10,199 bases of DNA from an uncultured Ellagibacter sp. (lineage in GTDB: Bacteria; Actinomycetota; Coriobacteriia; Coriobacteriales; Eggerthellaceae): contig CAKTSW010000029.1 in assembly GCA_934613165.1 (NCBI GenBank), positions 1 through 10,199 of the forward strand, in the 5' to 3' direction. Shown piece after piece: positions 1 to 6,117 of the stretch. Under the pieces are notes generated by a model, which did not search any database, was not told where the DNA came from, and worked only from the letters and a program-made list of their open reading frames with translations. The translations under genes were made by a program, and so were the position numbers. The first letter of the stretch is position 1. Each line of letters opens with the position of its first letter.

Positions 1-51
1 CAAGTCGACGAGGTTGATCGGACGCATCTCGAGCACGACCTCGCCGTTTTA
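1..51 (-). pseudogene. In-frame continuation of the second sensor kinase beyond the TAA stop
   Basis: Reading past the TAA at 51-49 in the same frame gives NGEVVLEMRPINLVDL up to the left edge. In related kinases the stretch after SKL normally reads (E/K)SGE(I/V)xLE..PF(D/N)L..., and the neighbouring hybrid kinase has SKLKSGDVEIASEPFDIADV. The stop codon stands where that kinase has K626, so one change from AAA or GAA would create it. Only 16 codons are visible, so whether the ATPase domain is still intact cannot be seen. Confidence 0.65.
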
Positions 52-1272
52 GAGCTTGCTCGTGTCGAGCACCTCGTTCACCAAATCGAGCAGAAGCCCC
101 GATGCCGTCCATATCTTCTCGCGGCACTCGGCCTGCTTCTTCGCATCGTCGGCGAAGGCGTTCCCTATTTCCACCATGCCGCGGATGCCGTTGATGGGCG
201 TGCGGATGTCGTGGCTCATGCGTTGGAGGAATTCCGTCTTCGCGGTGTTCGCGCTGCGGGCCTCGCGCGCCGCCTGTTCGAGCTGCTCGCTGTAGTCTCG
301 CTCGCGCTGAACGAGGCTGTTGAGGTATCGGCGTTCCGAGCTGCGACGTAGCAGGGCGAACATCGCGACGACGAGCAGATAGACCCCCAGGGCGATGACG
401 ACGTTCATGCCTACGGAGTGAACGGTCTTCGCGGTGCGGGAATAGGTGTACACGTAGTAGTCGCGCGCCTTGTCGAACAAGGCGAAGTAAGAACCCGACT
501 CCGTGGAAACGTAGCCGAGTTCGCCCGCGTCGCACTGGTTTTTGATCGCCTCGACGACCGCATCGTGGCTCGAAGCGGACGACCCCGAAATGCCCGACTG
601 CAGGCTGTTCGCGCTTGCCGCGACGATCGAGCCGTCCTTCTCGATGACAATCGCGCCGTTGTACGCCGGCTGGTACCCGTCGAGCAGGCTCTGTTCGGTC
701 AGCTGATAGCGGTTGGCGAACGCGAGCTTCGTGTGGTAGACCGACACGACGACGCCCGGCGCGTCGGTTCGGGAAGCGCACCCGATGTCGACGTACGACC
801 CGTCGTCCAAATCGACGCGCGCCGAATACACCTTCGCCGAATAGACGGACACGTCGAGCACCGCCTCGTTGATAAGCGTTTCGCGCAGGTCATCGTACCC
901 GACCCCGTCACTTGTATGCTGGCACAGCAGGTTCCCCTCGGGGTCGAGGACGATCGCCGCGGTAAGGCGCAGATTGCTCGCGCATTCGGCGAGAAAACCC
1001 TCGTCAATCGTCCTACCCGCGTTCTGGATATCGCGCGCAAGGGTGCTCGCGTTCTCCGTCAACCGGACAAGGCTCTTCATGGTGGACGCGTCGTTGAACG
1101 AATCGAAGGTGAGGCTTTGCGTTTTCACGTACTCGATCGTGCTTCGCGCGCTGCTTTCGGTCTGCGCGCGCGAGGAAAAGAACGCGATCGACCCCACGAT
1201 AATCGCGATGGCGATGCCGATTACCGCGACGATCGACCAGAAATGCCTGTTCACGAAACTTGTTTTAGCCAT
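49..1272 (-). CDS. Membrane sensor histidine kinase with double-PAS-like outer domain, cut by in-frame TAA after HisKA
   Basis: Sensor kinase N-terminal part, 407 residues from the ATG at 1272. Membrane helix 1 lies at about residues 13-33 and helix 2 at 288-308. Between them is an outer domain of about 250 residues: a long helix followed by two PAS-like modules (LTAAIVLDPEGNLLC and AIVIEKDGSIVAAS mark their central strands), a dCache-like layout. A charged coiled coil (312-345) leads to HisKA with H354 in RMSHDIRTPINGI (codon at 213-211). The protein then ends at TAA (51-49) right after NEVLDTSKL, with no HATPase_c domain. Beyond the stop the same frame goes on with kinase-like residues. As read, the product could dimerise and accept phosphate but not phosphorylate itself. 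It may be a pseudogene, a natural truncation or a base error. The start overlaps the lipoprotein gene by 8 nt, so both are probably translated together. Confidence 0.8.
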   Translation of the reverse strand: MAKTSFVNRHFWSIVAVIGIAIAIIVGSIAFFSSRAQTESSARSTIEYVKTQSLTFDSFNDASTMKSLVRLTENASTLARDIQNAGRTIDEGFLAECASNLRLTAAIVLDPEGNLLCQHTSDGVGYDDLRETLINEAVLDVSVYSAKVYSARVDLDDGSYVDIGCASRTDAPGVVVSVYHTKLAFANRYQLTEQSLLDGYQPAYNGAIVIEKDGSIVAASANSLQSGISGSSASSHDAVVEAIKNQCDAGELGYVSTESGSYFALFDKARDYYVYTYSRTAKTVHSVGMNVVIALGVYLLVVAMFALLRRSSERRYLNSLVQRERDYSEQLEQAAREARSANTAKTEFLQRMSHDIRTPINGIRGMVEIGNAFADDAKKQAECREKIWTASGLLLDLVNEVLDTSKL

Positions 1273-2089
1273 CGATCCTCTCCATATCGAGGAAGGGCGA
1301 CGGGTCATCGAAGTAGTACCCCAGGATGTCGGCCATCGTGCCGTCGGAAAGCATGTCGGACAAGGCGTCGTCGAGCGCCTCGGCTATGCCGCGCCCGTCG
1401 TTCTTGTCGAACGCGATGCCCACTCCCACGTCGAGCAGCGATTCCCCGAGAATGCGGTACTCGACGTTGTAGTCCTCCTCGTAGGTGAGAATCGAGGTCT
1501 CGTGCGCGGCGATGGCGTCCACGTACCCTTTGACGAGGGCCGGGTTCAGATATGCGTTGCTGGTGAAGGTGAAGACGCTCTTCACCTTGGGAACGTCCGG
1601 GTTCGTTCGATCAAGGATAATGCTTTCGGGTAGGGTGGTCGACTGCACGGCGACGACCTTGTCTTCCAAATCCGCAAGCGTGTAGATGTCGCTCGTCGGG
1701 TCGACGGCGACGACCTGGCGGCTCTTCAGGTAAGGACCGGCCCAACGGTACTCGCCTTCGCGCCCCGTCATCGTGTAGCACGAGGCGATGCAGTCGATTT
1801 CGCCAGCGGAGAGCAGCTCGGTCTTCCTTTCCCAGTCGACGACCTGGAACGTCGGCTTGTACCCGATGCGCCCGAACGCCTCGGTGAGGATATCGACGTC
1901 GATGCCGACGAGCTCGCCGCTTTCGCCGGTCGACACGTACGGCGGGTACATGTCGACGCCGACGATGACCGAGGCCAAGTCGTCGTTCGCGTCGGCGGTA
2001 GCCTGCTCACCGGGCCGAGAGCACCCGACAAGCAGGGCCGAAGCGACGGCGATCACCGCGAGAGCGAATACGAGCCCTCGTTTTCCCAT
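1265..2089 (-). CDS. Extracellular solute-binding lipoprotein, family 3 (SBP_bac_3)
   Basis: Surface-anchored periplasmic-type binding protein of 274 residues. The N-terminus is a lipoprotein signal: GKR, a hydrophobic core, and the lipobox LLVGC with C23 as the lipidated cysteine, followed by a low-complexity linker. The family 3 fold starts at about residue 40 (SVIVGVDMYPPY, GELVGIDVDILTEAF, LLSAGEIDCIASCYTMTGR, YRWAGPYLKSRQVVAV). R110 falls where amino-acid-binding members carry the arginine that holds the ligand carboxylate; the position of the usual ligand aspartate looks like H196. No ABC permease or ATPase genes are adjacent. It lies between two sensor kinase genes and overlaps the second by 8 nt (ATGGCTAA), so a role as ligand-presenting partner for a sensor is more likely than transport, though a permease elsewhere cannot be excluded. 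The ribosome site is GGGGA at 2098-2094. Confidence 0.88.
   Translation of the reverse strand: MGKRGLVFALAVIAVASALLVGCSRPGEQATADANDDLASVIVGVDMYPPYVSTGESGELVGIDVDILTEAFGRIGYKPTFQVVDWERKTELLSAGEIDCIASCYTMTGREGEYRWAGPYLKSRQVVAVDPTSDIYTLADLEDKVVAVQSTTLPESIILDRTNPDVPKVKSVFTFTSNAYLNPALVKGYVDAIAAHETSILTYEEDYNVEYRILGESLLDVGVGIAFDKNDGRGIAEALDDALSDMLSDGTMADILGYYFDDPSPFLDMERIDG
1277..1283 (-). promoter_or_regulatory. Ribosome binding site deciding the second kinase start
   Basis: GGAGAGG on the minus strand, inside the last codons of the lipoprotein gene, 4-7 nt before the ATG at 1272. It favours this start over the in-frame ATG at 1308, which would add 12 residues (TRRPSSIWRGS) inside the lipoprotein gene. 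Confidence 0.7.
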
Positions 2090-2113
2090 GTATTCCCCAC
2101 TTTCGAGTAAGCG

Positions 2114-4966
2114 CTACGCGCGCAGTTTGTTCAAGGCTGCGACCAGGCAATCCGGGTCGAGCGGTTTTGGCAGGTGCTCGTTCATCCCCGCTGCAAGCGC
2201 GCGGGCGCGGTCGTCGTCGAAAACGTTCGCGGTTATGGCGATGATCGGCACCGTGGCGGCGTCGGCGCGGTCGAGCGCACGGATGGCCCGCGTCGCCTCG
2301 TAGCCGTCCATCACGGGCATCATGATGTCCATCACCACCGCGTCGATCGACCCGACGGGCGACGCCTCGAACGCGCGCACCGCCTGCTCCCCGTTGCGGG
2401 CGAGCTCGACTTCGGCCCCTTCGCGTTCAAGCACGCACTGCGTGATTTCCAGGTTCAGGTCGTTGTCCTCCACAAGAAGGATCCGCATGCCCGCGATGCT
2501 TTGCGCCTGGCCGGTTTCGGAAAGCGGGCAGGCGCGCTCGGCGAAGCCAAAGGGAACGCGCAGCGAGATCGTCGTGCCTTCGCCGGAAGCGCTTTGCACG
2601 TCGATCGAACCGCCCATGAGTTCGACGAGCGAGCTTGCGATCGCCATGCCGAGACCCGACCCCGGGTAAATGGAGCGCGCGCCCTTTTCGCCCTGGTAGA
2701 ACGGCTCGAACAGGTGGTTTTGCGCTTCCGGGTCCATGCCCTGGCCGGTGTCGGAGACCGAGCAGGCGAACCACGCCTTGCCGTCTTCCGCCAGCTCGAC
2801 CGACGCGTCCCACACCACGCTGCCGCCTTGCTTGTTGTAGCGCACCGCGTTGTCGAACACGTTGGTGAGCACTTGCCGCACATACGTCGGGCTGCCGACG
2901 ACGCGCACCCCGCGAAGAGCCTCGAGAGCGCGGCACGGCGCGTCGTCGTCGCACCCGCGCTTCTGGGAATCCTTGCAAACGATCGTCACGCCGGCTTCCT
3001 TCGCCTGGGACTTCACGCCCGAAAGCACGTCGGCCATCACGTCCGCGATATCGAAAGGCTCCGAAGCGATTTCGACGTCCCCGCTCTTAAGCTTGCTCAT
3101 TTCCAGCAAGTCGTCGACCAGGCACAGAAGCTGACGCGCGGCGGCACGCGCCTTCGCGATGTTTTCCTTCACCACGGCCTCGTCTTCGCAGGAAGCGTTC
3201 ACGTCCATCACGCCCAGGATGCCGTTTAGGGGCGTGCGGATGTCGTGCGAAAGGTTGCCGAGCAGCACGTCTTTCGCCTCGATCGCGCGTTCTGCCTGGT
3301 CGAGCGCCTGTTCGAGCAAGCGGTTCTGCTCGGCTTCGCGTTCTTTCTCGCGCCGCATCTTGCGGAACCTGAGCGCCACGAGAACAGCTACCGCCACTGC
3401 GATAACCACCGCTATCGCTACGAGAACCTGCCAGTTGTCGCGCACGAAATCGAAGATGCTGTACGTGAACAGCCCTTCGGTGTAGCGATACGAGACGTTC
3501 ATGCCGTAGTTTTCCCCGACGATTCCAAGCCCGCGGTTCAGAATCTGTAGCAGCACGCCGTTGCCCGTCATCACGCCGAAGCAGCGATCGTCGGAATCGG
3601 GCAGCTGCACCGACACGAGGTCGGCCTCCGAATTGAGAAGCGCGCTCGCCCGCAAGCCGTTCACGACGGTGGCGCCCGCGCGGCCTTCCCGAACCGCGGC
3701 AAGGCAATCGCCGATCGATGAGCACTCGACGATCTCGGCATCGGGGAAGTACATCGACGTGTAGTTCTGCTGCAAAAGGTTATGCCTGTTCACCGCCACG
3801 GTCTTCACCGCATCGTCGAAAGAGGCGCTGCCCTTGTAGACAAGCTCCATCGCCGGCGACGTCACCGCCGAGCTTCGCAAGAAGCCGTTGCTTTCCGCAT
3901 ACCACGTTTCACCGCCCACGGGGAAGGCGACGTCGATTTCCCCCGCCTTCAGGGCCGCGAACAGGTCGCCTTGGTCATCGAAAGCGCGATACGATATGGT
4001 CGGCGTCCATGAAACGGGCAGGCTGTCGAACATCGCGGCGAGCACGTCGACCATAAGCCCCGTCGCGTTGCCGTCTGACCCGGTGTCGCAGTACGGAAGG
4101 TAGTCGTTCAGATACCCCACCGTAAGCGACGGATGGGTTTCGATCCACTCGGTTTCGGCCGAGGAGAGATACGCGCTCGCCGAGCTGTCTGCGGCGTAGC
4201 GGATCTGCAGCTCGTCGAGGAAGGCGCGGTCCTGGCTGTACATGATGGACTGCACGTCGTTGAGCTTTTCGAGCAGCGCTTCTTTCCCGGGAGCCACGGC
4301 AAGGTAATACGGCTCGCGCCCGACGATCAAGGCAGGAATGGCGCCCTCGATGGCGTAGGCCACGTTGTCCGAGCTCACGAACCCTTCGATCGCGCCCGAG
4401 TCGAAGGCCTCCCTCATCTCGCTCGCCGACGAATAGGGAACGACGACGGGCTCGCATCCTTCCTTCGCAAGCCACTCGGCGAAGTTCCGCTCGGAATTGG
4501 TGTTCTTAACCACGCCGATGCGCTTGCCGGTAAGCGTCGAAGAGTCGGTTTCAGTGATCGATCCGTCGAAGGTCGACCGGTACACGTAATAGGTTTCGTT
4601 GAGCATGCTCGTCGAGGGGAACAGCACCTCGCGCGCGTGCTCGTCGGTGCACGAAACGCCGGGCAGCATGTCGATTTCCCCGCGTGCGAGCTGGTCGTAC
4701 AGCTCGTCCCAGGTGCCGTAGACGTATTCGAAGCGCCACCCGGCGTACGACGCGGCGCGTTGCAGGTATTCGTAGCCGTAGCCGCGCTTCGTGTCGCCGT
4801 CGGAAGCCCCCGCGAGGAAGTTGCGCGATTCATAGTACCCTACGCGAACGGTCGTCAGAGTTTCCGCGGAAGAAGAATCCTGGGCCTCGTCGGCGAACCC
4901 GACCACCGCGCGCGAGCCGAGAGCGCACATAACAAGAAGAGCCGCAACGAAAACGGCTGCGATCAA
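2114..4966 (-). CDS. BvgS-like hybrid sensor histidine kinase with two solute-binding domains and a receiver
   Basis: Membrane sensor kinase of 950 residues. Order: N-terminal signal or membrane helix (about 2-24); two SBP_bac_3 (Venus flytrap) domains, about 38-255 and 278-505, facing outside; membrane helix 513-533; charged coiled-coil linker 535-565; HisKA with H574 in NLSHDIRTPLNGI; HATPase_c with N-box N702/N706, DTGQGM (739-744) and GSGLGMA (769-775); receiver domain from 826 with acidic E833/D834, phosphoacceptor D880 (VVMDIMMPVMDG), T912 and K934. Catalytic residues look intact. Unlike Bordetella BvgS, there is no PAS domain before HisKA and no C-terminal HPt, so a separate HPt protein or reverse transfer would be needed. 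The start is uncertain: TTG at 4966 has a weak ribosome site, the frame is open back to 5051 without ATG or GTG, and a CTG at 4981 is another option. A gap of 24 nt separates it from the lipoprotein gene. Its ligand cannot be told from sequence. Confidence 0.88.
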   Translation of the reverse strand: MIAAVFVAALLVMCALGSRAVVGFADEAQDSSSAETLTTVRVGYYESRNFLAGASDGDTKRGYGYEYLQRAASYAGWRFEYVYGTWDELYDQLARGEIDMLPGVSCTDEHAREVLFPSTSMLNETYYVYRSTFDGSITETDSSTLTGKRIGVVKNTNSERNFAEWLAKEGCEPVVVPYSSASEMREAFDSGAIEGFVSSDNVAYAIEGAIPALIVGREPYYLAVAPGKEALLEKLNDVQSIMYSQDRAFLDELQIRYAADSSASAYLSSAETEWIETHPSLTVGYLNDYLPYCDTGSDGNATGLMVDVLAAMFDSLPVSWTPTISYRAFDDQGDLFAALKAGEIDVAFPVGGETWYAESNGFLRSSAVTSPAMELVYKGSASFDDAVKTVAVNRHNLLQQNYTSMYFPDAEIVECSSIGDCLAAVREGRAGATVVNGLRASALLNSEADLVSVQLPDSDDRCFGVMTGNGVLLQILNRGLGIVGENYGMNVSYRYTEGLFTYSIFDFVRDNWQVLVAIAVVIAVAVAVLVALRFRKMRREKEREAEQNRLLEQALDQAERAIEAKDVLLGNLSHDIRTPLNGILGVMDVNASCEDEAVVKENIAKARAAARQLLCLVDDLLEMSKLKSGDVEIASEPFDIADVMADVLSGVKSQAKEAGVTIVCKDSQKRGCDDDAPCRALEALRGVRVVGSPTYVRQVLTNVFDNAVRYNKQGGSVVWDASVELAEDGKAWFACSVSDTGQGMDPEAQNHLFEPFYQGEKGARSIYPGSGLGMAIASSLVELMGGSIDVQSASGEGTTISLRVPFGFAERACPLSETGQAQSIAGMRILLVEDNDLNLEITQCVLEREGAEVELARNGEQAVRAFEASPVGSIDAVVMDIMMPVMDGYEATRAIRALDRADAATVPIIAITANVFDDDRARALAAGMNEHLPKPLDPDCLVAALNKLRA

Positions 4967-5011
4967 GCGATGTCCGTGCAGCGTTTTCGAAGCGGCTCCT
5001 TCGCGTTTGTA

Positions 5012-5041
5012 AGAATATGGTAGGAAGACTATACCGTAAAA
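5012..5041 (-). promoter_or_regulatory. Possible promoter of the signalling operon
   Basis: On the minus strand, TTTACG (5041-5036) and TATTCT (5017-5012) are separated by 18 nt, resembling a housekeeping -35/-10 pair. An alternative -10 (TATAGT) lies at 5033-5028. The stretch from about 5009 to 5042 is clearly richer in A+T than the coding sequence around it and lies between fdhE and the hybrid kinase gene. This is pattern matching only. Confidence 0.35.
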
Positions 5042-5067
5042 CGAGGCACCTTACCGCCGAGATGCGG

Positions 5068-5970
5068 CTATTCGACGGCTCCACCCGCAAACGAGGGGTC
5101 GGCGGCGATGGCGTCGAGGCGCGCCATGACCACGTCTTCCACCTCGTAGGAAAGGGGAGCAGCGTCGCCTTCGCCCGAGAAGCGCGTGCGCATGTAGCCG
5201 CCGCACTCGTCGCACGTGCCGATGCGGTGCGCCTCGTCGCCCTCGATGTTGTAGTAATGCAGGTGCGCCTGGTTGCGCGTGCCGCAGCGCGGGCAACGGA
5301 CGCGGTCGAATTCCCACACCGTCGCGCATTGCGGGCACCACAGCTGCTTGTTGCGCCCGTCGCCGGAACCGCCTTCGCCCACGTTGGCGACCGCCGCCTC
5401 CGACCCGCACACCGGGCAGGTGCGCTGGTGGTCGAAGAACACCTTCGCCTTCTTGCGCGCCTTCGCGATCGCGGCCGCCGGGCCTTCAAGCTGCGCGCGC
5501 AGGGCGAGCGAGACGAACAGCGCACCGAGGTAGGCCTGCTGCTCGGCCATGCCGGCGTTCTGAAGTTCGCCCATGAGCGCCTCCAGGTAGGCCGCCGGGT
5601 TCTTGCCCGCCATGTCGATGGGGCTCTGGGCGATGATGTCGTCCCAGTTGGCGCGCGTTAGGGCCTCGGCCGTCTCGGCGTCGAAGCCATCGAGCTCGGA
5701 AGCGCGCGCGCACGTGGCGCAGACGGCACGCGAAAGGGCCTGCGCGTCGATCTTGGCCGGCGCGGCGTCGAGCACCGGGCGCGCCTCGTCGGAAAGCGCG
5801 CGGACGGTTTCCGCGTCGGGGGCTTCGTAGGAATCCGCGAAATCGCCTGCGGCGTCGGCCTCGTCAAGGGCGAGCCACAGCTTCATGAAGAAGTCGATGC
5901 GCGCAACGTCCTGCGTATCGAGCGTCTTCTCGTAGTAGTCGGCCGCTTTCTTTGCTGCACGAATGTTCAT
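5068..5970 (-). CDS. fdhE: Formate dehydrogenase accessory protein FdhE
   Basis: Cytoplasmic rubredoxin-like factor needed for maturation of Tat-exported respiratory formate dehydrogenases; it is known in E. coli to bind the catalytic subunit before export. The 300-residue protein has the family signature of four CxxC pairs in its second half: C185/C188 (TCPVCGS), C212/C215 (WCPQCATVW), C226/C229 (RCPRCGTRN) and C253/C256 (TCDECGGYMRT), expected to bind iron or another metal. The N-terminal half is mostly helical and carries an additional CxxC at C84/C87 (VCATCARA). I chose the ATG at 5970 because GAAAGG lies 7 nt upstream; an in-frame ATG at 5997 would add 9 residues but has only a weak ribosome site. 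It sits downstream of fdnGHI beyond a hairpin, consistent with lower expression of an assembly factor. The stop is TAG at 5070-5068. Confidence 0.9.
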   Translation of the reverse strand: MNIRAAKKAADYYEKTLDTQDVARIDFFMKLWLALDEADAAGDFADSYEAPDAETVRALSDEARPVLDAAPAKIDAQALSRAVCATCARASELDGFDAETAEALTRANWDDIIAQSPIDMAGKNPAAYLEALMGELQNAGMAEQQAYLGALFVSLALRAQLEGPAAAIAKARKKAKVFFDHQRTCPVCGSEAAVANVGEGGSGDGRNKQLWCPQCATVWEFDRVRCPRCGTRNQAHLHYYNIEGDEAHRIGTCDECGGYMRTRFSGEGDAAPLSYEVEDVVMARLDAIAADPSFAGGAVE

Positions 5971-6060
5971 GGGAATGCCTTTCTCGCACTGCGTCATTTC
6001 TCTGCCCGCCGCCAGCAGGACTGCAGGGCCGCTTGCCGGCGGGCAAGGAAATAAACGGGC
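5971..6060 (-). other. fdhE leader with two mutually exclusive hairpins
   Basis: This stretch between the fdnI hairpin and fdhE holds two competing inverted repeats. One pairs 6032-6037 with 6042-6047 (CTTGCC / GGCAAG, 4-nt loop). The other pairs 6004-6011 with 6037-6044 (GCCCGCCG / CGGCGGGC, 25-nt loop). They share bases, so only one can form at a time. The fdhE ribosome site GAAAGG lies at 5983-5978. I see no convincing -35/-10 pair here, so fdhE may depend on read-through from fdnGHI. GC-rich sequence produces such repeats by chance, so a regulatory role is only a possibility. Confidence 0.35.
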
Positions 6061-6095
6061 AGCGGGGCCCGAAGGGTTTCCCTTCAGGCCCCGCT
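6061..6095 (-). terminator. Strong hairpin after fdnI, probable terminator or mRNA-end stabiliser
   Basis: An inverted repeat of about 16 bp with one U-G wobble: outer arms GCGGGGCC / GGCCCCGC (plus one A-T pair), inner arms GAAGGG / CCCTTC, loop of 3 nt. It starts 22 nt after the fdnI stop. On the minus strand the downstream tract is only moderately T-rich (GTTTATTT, after 5 nt), so termination may be partial. It could instead protect the 3' end of the fdnGHI message and lower fdhE expression relative to the structural genes. Confidence 0.75.
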
Positions 6096-6117
6096 TCGAA
6101 CAGCCGATGAACGCGCT

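Noticed and set aside
49..51. The TAA read as a recoded amino acid
   Set aside because: TAA is not used for selenocysteine (TGA) or pyrrolysine (TAG), and no special context is seen; nonsense change or base error is simpler.
418..1488. Plus-strand open frame of 356 codons opposite the second kinase and the lipoprotein gene
   Set aside because: Antisense shadow with arginine-rich composition; no ribosome site or recognisable domain.
2174..3229. Plus-strand open frame of 351 codons opposite the hybrid kinase
   Set aside because: Antisense to the HisKA, HATPase and receiver domains; composition (H, R, A, V rich) reflects GC-rich codon positions.
4133..5023. Plus-strand open frame of 296 codons opposite the first flytrap domain
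   Set aside because: No domain or start signal seen; shadow of the hybrid kinase gene.
5054..5067. Small inverted repeat after fdhE (CCGC...GCGG) as a terminator
   Set aside because: Only 4 bp of stem and no T-tract directly after it.
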